Shown piece after piece: positions 6,587 through 14,930 of a DNA stretch of 14,930 nucleotides (positions within the stretch are counted from its first letter, which is position 1; each line of letters opens with the position of its first letter). The position numbers were made by a program, and so were the translations under genes. The notes beneath the pieces are model-generated. The model made no database searches. It saw only the letters and a program-made list of their open reading frames with translations, and was not told where the DNA came from. This stretch comes from DAONFI01 sp035403485 (lineage in GTDB: Bacteria > Planctomycetota > Phycisphaerae > SM23-33), in contig CAZIAZ010000055.1 of NCBI GenBank assembly GCA_964536835.1, positions 1-14,930 of the forward strand. Reading direction: 5' to 3'.

Positions 6587-8629
6587 ATGCAGGATATAGT
6601 TCAAAATCCATTTCTTTTAGAGTTGCTACGCTTGCAGCAAGATGGCAATCAGGCTATTAGTGCCCCAGCTAACTGGACTCGAACGAAACCTCTACTGGAA
6701 GTAGACACCGAATTGGATAATATTGTTAGGTCACTGACTACCAAGTGTCTCGGGAAAGAAAAAAAAGAATGCGGTAGGTGGCATTTTTTTATAGGCTCTC
6801 CTGGGAACGGTAAATCAGCTGCTGTTGGCAAAATGGTTCGAAAGCTTATAGAAGAACATGACTGTAATGTAGCAGACGATAATAATAATGATATTGATGA
6901 ACTTAGCAATGATATTGTGCCTTATTCTCTAAATGTTTTTGAATCCGGGAAGCGATTTTCTTTTCTTCGGATAGTCCAAGATGCATCAGTGGTAAAAAAG
7001 CCTTACGAGGTAGATGTAGATCCCGCAAAAGATCTTGCAGATACCATAGAAGATGCTTGGAATCGTGGTATCTCATTAGTTGTATGTACCAATCGTGGCG
7101 TTTTGGAAAAAGCTTATCGCGATATACATACCAATACTACCCATAATCAAAAAACATGGTATAAGGCTATCCTTAAACCGCTTGTAGAAAGACCTGGAGA
7201 ATTTCAGGCTGAAAATATTGATATTAATAGTCCAGAACGAACTGTATTTTCCAAGCTCGATGTTTGTGCTACTTTTCTCGATAGCCGAAGCCTGATGCTG
7301 GGTGGATGTGATATTTTTGATAGAATTATACAGAAAGCTGTTGCCGATGAAAGCTGGAGTTCATGTAAAGAATGTTCTCATTCAGATTTATGTCCTTTCA
7401 AGGCAAATCGAGATTGGCTTGCTGACGCAACTGGCAGAGAAGCGGTATGTAAAATTTTCTTAAGAGCGGAGGTATTCTCCTCTCAAGTCTTGGTGTTTCG
7501 AGAAGCCTTGGCTGCAATATCGTTTATTCTTGCAGGATGTGCACGCGATTATTCTGTTTTATCTCCATGCGAATGGGTGCATGAGTTAATTGATAAGGGA
7601 GACCTCTTTGCCTTGCTTTCGCGTCGTATTTATGCGTGCATCTTTTCAAGTTTTACTAATAGGGGCTTGGATAAAGCTATATCGGTGAAAAAAAATCAAG
7701 TTAAAGCGTTGCGAGATATTTTGAAATATATACCAGATGTAACATCTCCTGCGGCAAAAGCAGTGACTTGCTTATTAGATGGTTACCATCCGTCTACAGA
7801 TGTTGGGGTAACTCGGCTTTTTGGTGAAGAAGGAGTATTTTCGCAACTAGATCCCCTTAAAGGGCCACTGTCGCCAAAGTTTTTTGACGCATGGGATGGA
7901 AATTACATAAAATTCACGGATATTTGTTTTCCATATATTTCTAAATTAGAGGTGTGCTGTGCAAATATATGGAATAAATTGGAAGAAGATATTGAAAAGT
8001 TAGCTTCTTGTAATGCTGCCAATTCTTATTGGGTTATTAGACGTTGGAGTTCCGAGTTCACTTTGCACCTCGGCTCCCTCTGGGATTCGCTTATAATTTC
8101 AAGTGTCGAGATAGATGAGTTTACCGAATTGTTATCCTTGCTTTCAGAGAAAAAAACATTAAACATAGATGAAAAGCGTAGATGCCGAAAATTAGAAAAC
8201 TTAGTATCTGAACTTCTTAACAAGGAAGATATTGCTGCCCAGAATGATGGGGCGGTACATCTTGCAGAAAATATTACGGTTATTGGGAATTGGGTACAAT
8301 CAAATATGCGACCCAAGATAAAAGCTAACCCGGCCTCTGGTAGCCTGTCGATAGCGATCCAATTTGGGAATGCGACTGATAATACTACCCTGGCGGCGTC
8401 AATGTATATTTGGCTTAAACAACGTGCGAGAGGAACAATCGATCATAGATGTATTCCCGATGATTTACTTAGTGAGGCCATGGATGCCAAAGCTAGGGCC
8501 ACAGCAAAAAGCTCTTATGCATTTGTGCCAGATGACGTTACGTTACGTATAGAAGGCGAGAACAAAATAATATACGAACTTTTACGATTTCACGGGGAGG
8601 TGGATGCAAGTGACCAGCCTAACTCTTGA
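6587..8629 (+). CDS. DptF-like P-loop ATPase with cysteine cluster
   Basis: A 680-residue soluble P-loop NTPase. Walker A is GSPGNGKS at residues 70-77, within 'WHFFIGSPGNGKSAAVGKM'. 'GISLVVCTNRGVLE' (161-174) looks like a beta strand with a sensor-type Asn169. A compact metal-ligand pattern, C260-x2-C263-x-H265-x3-C269 followed by P270, suggests a small zinc knuckle. The C-terminal half is helical with no family I can name. An ATPase with a 'C..C.....CP' cluster, placed first of three genes before a giant HerA/FtsK-like protein, matches my memory of DptF from phosphorothioation-dependent restriction. Family DptF is usually somewhat shorter, so this may be a divergent branch. It is probably a motor or assembly subunit of the restriction complex. 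Its 3' end overlaps the next gene by 26 bases, which implies coupled translation. It could instead be another defence AAA ATPase. Confidence 0.68.
   Translation: MQDIVQNPFLLELLRLQQDGNQAISAPANWTRTKPLLEVDTELDNIVRSLTTKCLGKEKKECGRWHFFIGSPGNGKSAAVGKMVRKLIEEHDCNVADDNNNDIDELSNDIVPYSLNVFESGKRFSFLRIVQDASVVKKPYEVDVDPAKDLADTIEDAWNRGISLVVCTNRGVLEKAYRDIHTNTTHNQKTWYKAILKPLVERPGEFQAENIDINSPERTVFSKLDVCATFLDSRSLMLGGCDIFDRIIQKAVADESWSSCKECSHSDLCPFKANRDWLADATGREAVCKIFLRAEVFSSQVLVFREALAAISFILAGCARDYSVLSPCEWVHELIDKGDLFALLSRRIYACIFSSFTNRGLDKAISVKKNQVKALRDILKYIPDVTSPAAKAVTCLLDGYHPSTDVGVTRLFGEEGVFSQLDPLKGPLSPKFFDAWDGNYIKFTDICFPYISKLEVCCANIWNKLEEDIEKLASCNAANSYWVIRRWSSEFTLHLGSLWDSLIISSVEIDEFTELLSLLSEKKTLNIDEKRRCRKLENLVSELLNKEDIAAQNDGAVHLAENITVIGNWVQSNMRPKIKANPASGSLSIAIQFGNATDNTTLAASMYIWLKQRARGTIDHRCIPDDLLSEAMDAKARATAKSSYAFVPDDVTLRIEGENKIIYELLRFHGEVDASDQPNS
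8594..8600 (+). promoter_or_regulatory. Ribosome binding site inside the ATPase gene
   Basis: GGGGAGG within the ATPase 3' end serves the next gene. It lies 3 bases before the ATG at 8604 and 9 bases before an in-frame GTG at 8610. The ATG spacing is short, so the GTG is a real alternative start. Confidence 0.6.
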
Positions 8630-10181
8630 AGATATTGGTGTTCATCAGAATGAGCCCAAGATGCGTTCTGGGACTAAAGGATTCATTGCTCTTCCTTCGG
8701 TGGGCATGAGGAATGCGCCTGAAATACTTATACTAGAACTTTTTCGTGAAGTATTTTTTAACGTTGATTCTATGGAGCAAGCTTCTACCAGGGAACTGAA
8801 GCCAGATATGCGCGACAAAGATACTAACGCATATGTATTTGACAAAATTGGAGAACGAGCAACTGTAGCAGCGTTTCGTAACCAGCGTAAGCAAAGTCAA
8901 AGATCCAAGATGATGACGTATTATGCGCCTGCATACCCTTCTTTAGCTGCACCTGCTTGGCTTAGCAAAAAACGTGAAAGGGTGATTAAGCGATTACTTT
9001 TTGAAGGAGCATTTGCGCAGCATTTGTGTCCCCAGGGAACCATGGGTGATCAGCAAAAGGAATTACGCGACACAATGGTTGATGCAATTATAGCGTCTTT
9101 TTTAGGAACAGACAAAAACATAGATGGAAAACAATATCCTGATATTCTACAAGTAGCTATTGGGAATTCGGCGCAAGGTATTGAGATTGATGAATCCAAG
9201 GAAAGATTGAAGGCCATATGCGGTTCTACTTCAACGGTATTTGATCTGCCTAATGATAGACTTGCAGCTCGCATTTTTGATGATTTCTTGACTGTTTGTG
9301 AGCTTGAAAAGTCGCTACCTAGAATTTTGTGGGTCAGGGTCCTCATGACGTACTTGAGAATGGCGTTGCCGATGTGGCTTTTGGCTCAAATGCGAATTAC
9401 TTCATTGGTGCATGGGTGGCTGCTTGCTGCCATTGATAAGCAGAGCATTGCATCAGAGTTGGAAATAACTTCTAGCATATTGAAAAGAAATTGTGATTTA
9501 CTTACACCAACGTTAACACCTACTAGGGAAGTCTTTAGCAATACTCAAGAGTATATCAAGTGTCGCGTGGAACTTAATGCCTTGCTATATAGCTTGGAAG
9601 AGCTAGTTCCTGATCGAATTAAAAATAAAACAATTAGGATCCATAGGTCAAATTCAGAAAGTATTGCATTACCGGAACTCCTGCAAATTGCAGCCTCTGT
9701 TAGAGCACGTTACTCGGAATATGTTGAATGGCAAGATTCACCGTCTGTTTCGGTATTTATTAAGAGGCATTGCGAAAGATACCGGGCATGGTGTAATCCG
9801 CTTAATAGCGGACAAGGGAAGAACATAGACGAATTTTTTCGCGTCCTATATCGTGCGGAACGTGGAGATGAGGCAGGAGGTTATTTACTTCTGAGACAGG
9901 GCCGTGGTGAATGCTCCGGGTTTCGAGTGTTTCCTGGCCGTTTATTACTCCAGACTATTTCCACCTTGGCAGCAAATGCTAAGCGAGATTCTTCAGAAAA
10001 AGTTAAGGGTGGTGGAAAGTTAGTTCTCGAAGATATCGAGAACCATTTTTCACAGTATGGAATAAATTTTTCATTAGCTGCCGATGCGAGGCCTTTGTTG
10101 ATGCAGGAACTTCAATCTCTTGGTTTGTTGTCTGGTAGCTCAGACGCAGGTAGCAGCGTTGCCGTGCTTTGCCCGTTTTGA
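8604..10181 (+). CDS. DptG-position protein of unknown fold
   Basis: A 525-residue protein, or 523 if the GTG at 8610 is used. I see no Walker motif, signal peptide or clear nuclease motif. It is rich in helix-forming segments, with a hydrophobic stretch near 'ILWVRVLMTYLRMALPMWLLAQM' (residue about 240-265) that looks like a buried helix pair more than a membrane anchor. The end resembles a winged-helix: 'LEDIENHFSQYGINF' then 'LLMQELQSLGLLSGSSDAG' and a final CPF. It overlaps the upstream ATPase and is followed after 22 bases by the giant gene, so all three probably form one complex. By position and size it corresponds to DptG of phosphorothioation-dependent restriction; sequence kinship is not established by eye. 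A bridging or DNA-recognition subunit is a guess. Confidence 0.6.
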   Translation: MQVTSLTLEDIGVHQNEPKMRSGTKGFIALPSVGMRNAPEILILELFREVFFNVDSMEQASTRELKPDMRDKDTNAYVFDKIGERATVAAFRNQRKQSQRSKMMTYYAPAYPSLAAPAWLSKKRERVIKRLLFEGAFAQHLCPQGTMGDQQKELRDTMVDAIIASFLGTDKNIDGKQYPDILQVAIGNSAQGIEIDESKERLKAICGSTSTVFDLPNDRLAARIFDDFLTVCELEKSLPRILWVRVLMTYLRMALPMWLLAQMRITSLVHGWLLAAIDKQSIASELEITSSILKRNCDLLTPTLTPTREVFSNTQEYIKCRVELNALLYSLEELVPDRIKNKTIRIHRSNSESIALPELLQIAASVRARYSEYVEWQDSPSVSVFIKRHCERYRAWCNPLNSGQGKNIDEFFRVLYRAERGDEAGGYLLLRQGRGECSGFRVFPGRLLLQTISTLAANAKRDSSEKVKGGGKLVLEDIENHFSQYGINFSLAADARPLLMQELQSLGLLSGSSDAGSSVAVLCPF

Positions 10182-10203
10182 ATTATGCCGCATAGGAGTT
10201 TGT

Positions 10204-13200
10204 ATGCTTACAATATCTCAAGTACTTTACGAATTGACGCTAGATTATATAAAGACTAGTAAACAATCTCATCGAGATTATCGTCTAATTATCCCAGGTT
10301 TAACCCCGAAAATTGGCGAACAATTACACGGAAAACTTCTTGATGCAGGCATTAATTCCTTCTTGGTTATTAATAATTCTCGGAAACCTAATGAATCATC
10401 CAAGTGGTTGCCACCCGTAAGCTTAACCAGTATGCGTATAGGCTCATTTGTGGCAGTATGCGATCCTGGTGCCTTATCAGATGTTCAGGATTCAATTCGT
10501 GGAACTGGAGGGGCGATACGTTCTTATGCTTTTTCCGAAGAATGGCCATGGCTTAGATCTGGTAGCGAATCTTTTGATTTTGCCGGACCTTTTTTGGCAA
10601 AATTACTGGCTAATTGGAATATTGCGGAGGCGGACGACAAATCATGGTTTACCCAGCTTTTTGCAGATTATCTTCTGGATTCAACAAGTCGCTTGCGGGA
10701 TCGTGGAACCTTGTTACTAGAAGAAATTATTGGAAGCTTTGAGCCATCTGCTTATCCTGAATTATCTTCTGCTAGGGAACGTTTTTTGTTTCACTGTGGC
10801 CTGCCAAATCTTGAAGCAACGGGATCGGAATTAAAACGGATGGCCGTTCATTTTCGCCAACAACTTATCAAGCCAATTTTTGAACGAGTCAGAAATGAAT
10901 CTTCTATTCGTGAGCAAGTGCTTGCTAATATTGCAGATGATGATCCGCAAAAATTAGAGATCGAATCTTCGGTCAAGGCTTTCATCGATGGTTTGGCTGA
11001 ACCGTCCGTGGAAGATAGGGATGTGCTTGCTTTTCGTAAATGTTGGGGCACAGGAAAAGATCGCTTGAAAAATTGGAAATTACTGTCTTTTAATCGACTT
11101 CAAGATTTATTTGGAATCAAAGACCCAAAGCCAGTAGGCCTTAATATCTCATTGCAGCAGAAACCTGGAATGCTTATTTCTGACGATGGAAAAACTGTTG
11201 TATTATCCGCTGGTCAGGATATTTCATTAAATGTAGAATATGACTTGCCTAGTGAAGATTTTAGAGAGAATGAATGTCGACTTAAAGTATCGATTCGCAA
11301 TGGTGTAATAGTAGAACGAGTGTTGACCGAACCTTCCAGCGAGATTTCTCTACCGATCAATTGCCTGGAGGCTAGCGGCTTTTCATATAAAAAGCGTGTG
11401 CCAGTTAGGGTCGAAGTAGTTATTGGTAATGACAGTCGTGCCAAGGCACATGTATATCTTCATGCTTACGGTGAACAACGAAAAGCGTTTGTAGTTACAA
11501 CACCAAAATTTTGGGTAGATGATGCGCGTGAAGTTTCTGGAGAAGACCCTGCGCCGGAGCAACGGCATTCGGTTAATAACGCCGTTACTCTTAATATTTT
11601 TTCCCATTCACTGGATACGTCGCCTAGATTAATACATAACGAAGAAGATAATGATATACACCTTGTGAAAGCCGATGGCTTTTGGCATACGGAACCATTG
11701 GATGTCTTTGCTCAACCCGATGGTTATTTATCTTGTAGATGTGACATAGGTAATAGCTGGGTAAGTATAGCTTACGAAGCTGAGAATATAGAGCGAGGTG
11801 AATTTACACTCGAAGATGAATTGCGTTGTAGTATCGCCAATGCAAAAATGGATCGAGTTCGAGAAATACTAGCTATTTACGCGGGAAGCTCACGTATTCC
11901 ATACTCCAGATTAGGTCAATTAACAGACCGGACTCGGCAACTTGCTAGGTTGGCATCTTGTTTTGAAAGTCAACACGGGTGGCACCCTGTACTGCTTAAC
12001 TTGGAAGGGCCATTAAATGGTTCAATCAAGGAATGTGGTGATTTTTGCCATACTTGGGGTAAAATGTATAACATCGAAGCCTTTTCAAGGGTGACATTGC
12101 CAGGTCAGGCACTAGAATTACTGCAGCAGTATGCTAGAACACGAGAAATTTTGAGAACAGCAATTCTTTCATCACTAGATACTGCCGGTATTCCAAGAGA
12201 ACATCCAGAATATGCTCTTTATCCTTTTTATATTGAGCCCAAAGCGAGTAGCGGTATTGCATTAGAAACTAATATAACAAACTATCTGGCCGCATATGAC
12301 GATATCCTTACTTTCTTAGAATGTCGAGATGATATTGAGTGGGAACAAGCTTTTATTCTTACGCATCTGGATTCTGTCGTTAATTGGAGTAATAGTGCTT
12401 CAAAGAATAATGTTTTTTTACTTGGCCCATGGCATCCCTTGGTAGTGGCAAAAAGGTTTATGGTGCAACGTTCTCTGGTTTTGAGGGGGAAAAGATTACT
12501 TTATAAGCAAGATAAACAATTCTGTCGTCTTACAAATCTTCTTGCTGGCATAGCAGGTTTCAATTGGCTTCCATGCCTGAGGGCCGAGGAGGCGGCCTTT
12601 GAAACCGCTTACGTGGTTCCTACATCAGATCCAGGGTGGCATTTAGGTTTCAAGAGACGTGCTGCAGAAGATAATGTAATGCTTGCCAACATTACTGAAC
12701 GTATACGCGACTTGTTTGGCATAGAGCCTTCAATTAATTTGCCAGCTTCTGGAGCAATGGTTGATTCTGTCATTGCTAGTTTCCTTAGAACATTTCCTTC
12801 AAAAAGACATGTTAGTTTTTATTTTCCAGAAGGATTCAAGGGGCTACATGAAGTTGCCTCTATTGATAAGCTTTTACATGTGGAAGATAAGCCAACCGAT
12901 ATTGGGTGCCAACTACCTGGAGGTGCCGCATTTTCTTTTCAAGATCAACCAGAACTTCCTGAAGATATAACATGGAGTAATCCTGCATTGCAAATTTTCC
13001 GGTATCCAGATTGGAAAAAATGTCTGGATGAACAATTTCCAGATATTAGATTTTGCTCTATTGGGTCAGGGGTTAAATTTCTTGATGTAACTAGCGAACA
13101 AGAACTTCCACGTGCAAGGGAATTGGAGTCGGCTTTTAGCCAGATACTTCCACGATGCATACAGGGTGAAACCGGTATTCCCCAAAGTGTTAACGAGGGA

Positions 13201-14930
13201 TGGGATTTAACTTTTTCTGGTACTGGCAGTCTGGGAGAAATGTTTATTACAGCTTGTAGCAAGGCGGGTAAAGTGGTCGGTAAAAAGTATGGATTGGTTG
13301 AGACTATATCTTTGCCAAACCGGCTAGATGCTTCTTGGACAATTGTTCCAGGCGCAATACTTGATCCTGCAGTATTCGTCCGCTATGTAAAAGATGGTCG
13401 TGATCGCGAAATCGAGGAAAGAGCATTGTGGGATTATCGCATTAGCTTGTCTTCTGGTGTATCTTCATTCTTTGTACTTTCTACGATACCATCTTCGTAT
13501 AAAGGCGCTGTGAATGGAATATTTTCCGACTCACATGATTATGCCTCAGAATTTGTATCTGAACTTGGTCAAACTGGTTTGGCAATTGCTGGAGAAGCAA
13601 TGAAATCCGGTCGCCATGCATTAGGAGTTATTGGCCTAGTCGGTGCAATCAGACTTTTTAATGGAAATTCGGATCATTTTGGTCCCATGCAGTGGGGACC
13701 AAGCCGGATTGCTTTCTTGTTGCCAGTTGATTCGTTTGATGAATTATTTGGACTCAAGGAAGATAGGGCATATGGCGAAACTGCAACATCTCATCGTCGT
13801 GCAGATTTGCTAGCAATTTCGATAGATATTCCATTAGAAGAATCTGGACAGTTGACCATTCAAGTTGCCGCCGTTGAATGTAAATTCACATCTGGGACAT
13901 TTCCTGATGCAAATGTCCCAGATGCATTGGGGCAAGCTTCCGTTACTGCGGAATGGTTTAAATCGATTTGTGAGCTAGCCAAATCTGATTCCGGTATGCC
14001 AGAACGTCTTGCTCTTCTCCGAATGTTGTGGTTTGGAACAAGGATTAGCGGACATACCATGGAATCGGCTACAACTCGTACTGAGCTAGAGCAACGTCTT
14101 TATAAGCAAATATTGAGTGGACAATTTAATTGTGACGGAGCAAAGGTCTCGTCTGTTCTTGTTACGACTGAAATACAATTACCAGGAGTTGCCGAAGTTA
14201 ATTCTTTGCCGGAAGGTATATGGATAAGGCTAAATCGTAATAATTGGCCCGGAATCACTGAAACTCCCAGCATTATTGCTGCCAGGGACGTTATTACTGG
14301 TCTTTTTAAGGTACCAATAAAGAAAGAAAAAAATAGTGCTCCTGAAGAACTTACTATTTCCCAAGATATTAAAGGACATGCGGAGCCTGACCATTCAGGT
14401 GATATCTGTGAAGTTGAGAATGATGGACTACATATAAATGAAAATTCGGAAATTAAAGACCAAGCCTCGGATTCTGCAGAATTAGGGGTAGTAGCTTCCA
14501 TGGATAATGGCATGGATAGCGTGGAAGAAATATTGGAGGAGAGTTCTATAACGGAAGAAAAGGTAGTTTCATTACCTAACGGGGTTCAAGTGAAAAAACT
14601 TTGGGTCGGTATGGATGCCAGCAGGCAAGAAGTGTACTTTGCCCCACATTCCCCAACAGATCGACTAGACAATGCGAATGTCATGATTACCGGTTCTTCT
14701 GGCAAAGGTAAAACTCAGCTATTGAAGTATCTTTTGGTTGCTTTACGTGATCAGGCGGCAAATACTTTTATCCTCGATTTTAAAAATGATTTTGCTAGTG
14801 ATTTACATTTTATTAAACGTGCAGATATTGAGTCTGTTCTTCTTGCCTTTGATGGATTGCCTTTTAATCCTCTAATCCCATATCCAATTGTCGACCATAG
14901 AACGGGGCAGCCTTTTATCCAATGTGCTCA
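10204..14930 (+). CDS. Giant DptH-like HerA/FtsK-type ATPase with candidate nuclease site, 3' partial
   Basis: The frame is open for at least 1575 codons to the window end. The ATG at 10204 is preceded at 5 bases by TAGGAG (10193-10198); an ATG at 10185 is in another frame and soon stops. The N-terminal 1150 residues are soluble alpha/beta sequence without a domain I can name. A candidate PD-(D/E)XK nuclease core is E1192, D1201 in RRADLLAI, E1225-C-K1227 in AAVECKF, and Q1244 in the following helix. Residues about 1373-1455 are an acidic, Ser/Glu-rich linker. Then comes a HerA/FtsK-like motor with Walker A GSSGKGKT at 1497-1504, 'TFILDFKNDF' near 1521-1530 and 'GLPFNPLIPYP'; Walker B and the rest lie outside the window. 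Size, operon place and motor match DptH of phosphorothioation-dependent restriction, and it would be the DNA translocase and effector. Large ATP-binding proteins of other methylation-based systems such as MADS are an alternative. Confidence 0.75.
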   Translation, partial: MLTISQVLYELTLDYIKTSKQSHRDYRLIIPGLTPKIGEQLHGKLLDAGINSFLVINNSRKPNESSKWLPPVSLTSMRIGSFVAVCDPGALSDVQDSIRGTGGAIRSYAFSEEWPWLRSGSESFDFAGPFLAKLLANWNIAEADDKSWFTQLFADYLLDSTSRLRDRGTLLLEEIIGSFEPSAYPELSSARERFLFHCGLPNLEATGSELKRMAVHFRQQLIKPIFERVRNESSIREQVLANIADDDPQKLEIESSVKAFIDGLAEPSVEDRDVLAFRKCWGTGKDRLKNWKLLSFNRLQDLFGIKDPKPVGLNISLQQKPGMLISDDGKTVVLSAGQDISLNVEYDLPSEDFRENECRLKVSIRNGVIVERVLTEPSSEISLPINCLEASGFSYKKRVPVRVEVVIGNDSRAKAHVYLHAYGEQRKAFVVTTPKFWVDDAREVSGEDPAPEQRHSVNNAVTLNIFSHSLDTSPRLIHNEEDNDIHLVKADGFWHTEPLDVFAQPDGYLSCRCDIGNSWVSIAYEAENIERGEFTLEDELRCSIANAKMDRVREILAIYAGSSRIPYSRLGQLTDRTRQLARLASCFESQHGWHPVLLNLEGPLNGSIKECGDFCHTWGKMYNIEAFSRVTLPGQALELLQQYARTREILRTAILSSLDTAGIPREHPEYALYPFYIEPKASSGIALETNITNYLAAYDDILTFLECRDDIEWEQAFILTHLDSVVNWSNSASKNNVFLLGPWHPLVVAKRFMVQRSLVLRGKRLLYKQDKQFCRLTNLLAGIAGFNWLPCLRAEEAAFETAYVVPTSDPGWHLGFKRRAAEDNVMLANITERIRDLFGIEPSINLPASGAMVDSVIASFLRTFPSKRHVSFYFPEGFKGLHEVASIDKLLHVEDKPTDIGCQLPGGAAFSFQDQPELPEDITWSNPALQIFRYPDWKKCLDEQFPDIRFCSIGSGVKFLDVTSEQELPRARELESAFSQILPRCIQGETGIPQSVNEGWDLTFSGTGSLGEMFITACSKAGKVVGKKYGLVETISLPNRLDASWTIVPGAILDPAVFVRYVKDGRDREIEERALWDYRISLSSGVSSFFVLSTIPSSYKGAVNGIFSDSHDYASEFVSELGQTGLAIAGEAMKSGRHALGVIGLVGAIRLFNGNSDHFGPMQWGPSRIAFLLPVDSFDELFGLKEDRAYGETATSHRRADLLAISIDIPLEESGQLTIQVAAVECKFTSGTFPDANVPDALGQASVTAEWFKSICELAKSDSGMPERLALLRMLWFGTRISGHTMESATTRTELEQRLYKQILSGQFNCDGAKVSSVLVTTEIQLPGVAEVNSLPEGIWIRLNRNNWPGITETPSIIAARDVITGLFKVPIKKEKNSAPEELTISQDIKGHAEPDHSGDICEVENDGLHINENSEIKDQASDSAELGVVASMDNGMDSVEEILEESSITEEKVVSLPNGVQVKKLWVGMDASRQEVYFAPHSPTDRLDNANVMITGSSGKGKTQLLKYLLVALRDQAANTFILDFKNDFASDLHFIKRADIESVLLAFDGLPFNPLIPYPIVDHRTGQPFIQCA

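Noticed and set aside
10448..10720. A 90-codon + strand frame near the start of the giant gene
   Set aside because: It lies inside the much longer continuous frame starting at 10204, which has a good ribosome site and carries recognisable motor and nuclease-like motifs.
14100..14513. A 137-codon minus-strand frame
   Set aside because: It is antisense to the giant gene, overlaps its low-complexity linker, and shows Ser/Ile-rich sequence typical of a shadow frame.
5261..14930. DISARM, BREX or type I restriction-modification
   Set aside because: No DrmA/DrmB-type helicase, PLD nuclease, PglZ, PglX, HsdR or HsdS is visible; the giant HerA/FtsK-like protein and the P-loop ATPase with a cysteine cluster fit a DptFGH-like module better.

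Overview
The window looks like the junction of a prophage and a DNA-modification/restriction operon in a bacterium of the Planctomycetes or a related PVC lineage. The organism call rests mainly on the integrase. Its long insert before the first catalytic arginine, its 'AGI-KRDERGR-VVDIHALRHTFGTHLA' type C-terminus (with minor differences) and its ending in a 'LLDVAGAV..LP' type tail match what I remember of planctomycete tyrosine integrases. I could not run a search, so this is an inference. No tRNA, rRNA or CRISPR array was seen. All convincing genes are on the + strand.

Region 1 (1-4843) is moderately GC-rich. It holds the 3' part of a very large, repetitive LamG/concanavalin-like protein, probably a virion or tail-associated surface protein. 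A 114-base gap with small inverted repeats follows, then a complete tyrosine recombinase. This fits the structural-to-integrase end of a prophage or other integrative element.

Region 2 (4844-5020) is an AT-rich gap. It holds a plausible promoter (TTGACA, 17-base spacer, TATTTA). It also holds an open frame without a convincing start that runs 8 bases into the next gene and may be a gene remnant at the integration junction.

Region 3 (5021 to the end) is clearly more AT-rich and forms one tightly packed operon of five genes. In order they are a 66-residue excisionase-type HTH protein, a complete C5-cytosine DNA methyltransferase, a P-loop ATPase with a cysteine cluster, a protein of unknown fold, and a giant protein of more than 1575 residues that runs off the window. 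The giant protein carries a candidate PD-(D/E)XK nuclease site and a C-terminal HerA/FtsK-type Walker A. The last three genes resemble, in order, size and motifs, the DptF-DptG-DptH restriction module. That module normally partners DNA phosphorothioation genes (DndABCDE, or Ssp equivalents). Here no sulfur-modification gene is visible, and the gene directly upstream is an m5C methyltransferase.

The working model is a defence system in which cytosine methylation marks self DNA and a DptFGH-like ATPase/nuclease complex attacks unmethylated DNA, with the small HTH protein as operon regulator. The gene boundaries, methyltransferase, integrase and Walker motifs are seen directly. The DptFGH kinship is remembered family knowledge without a search. 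The functional pairing is inference.
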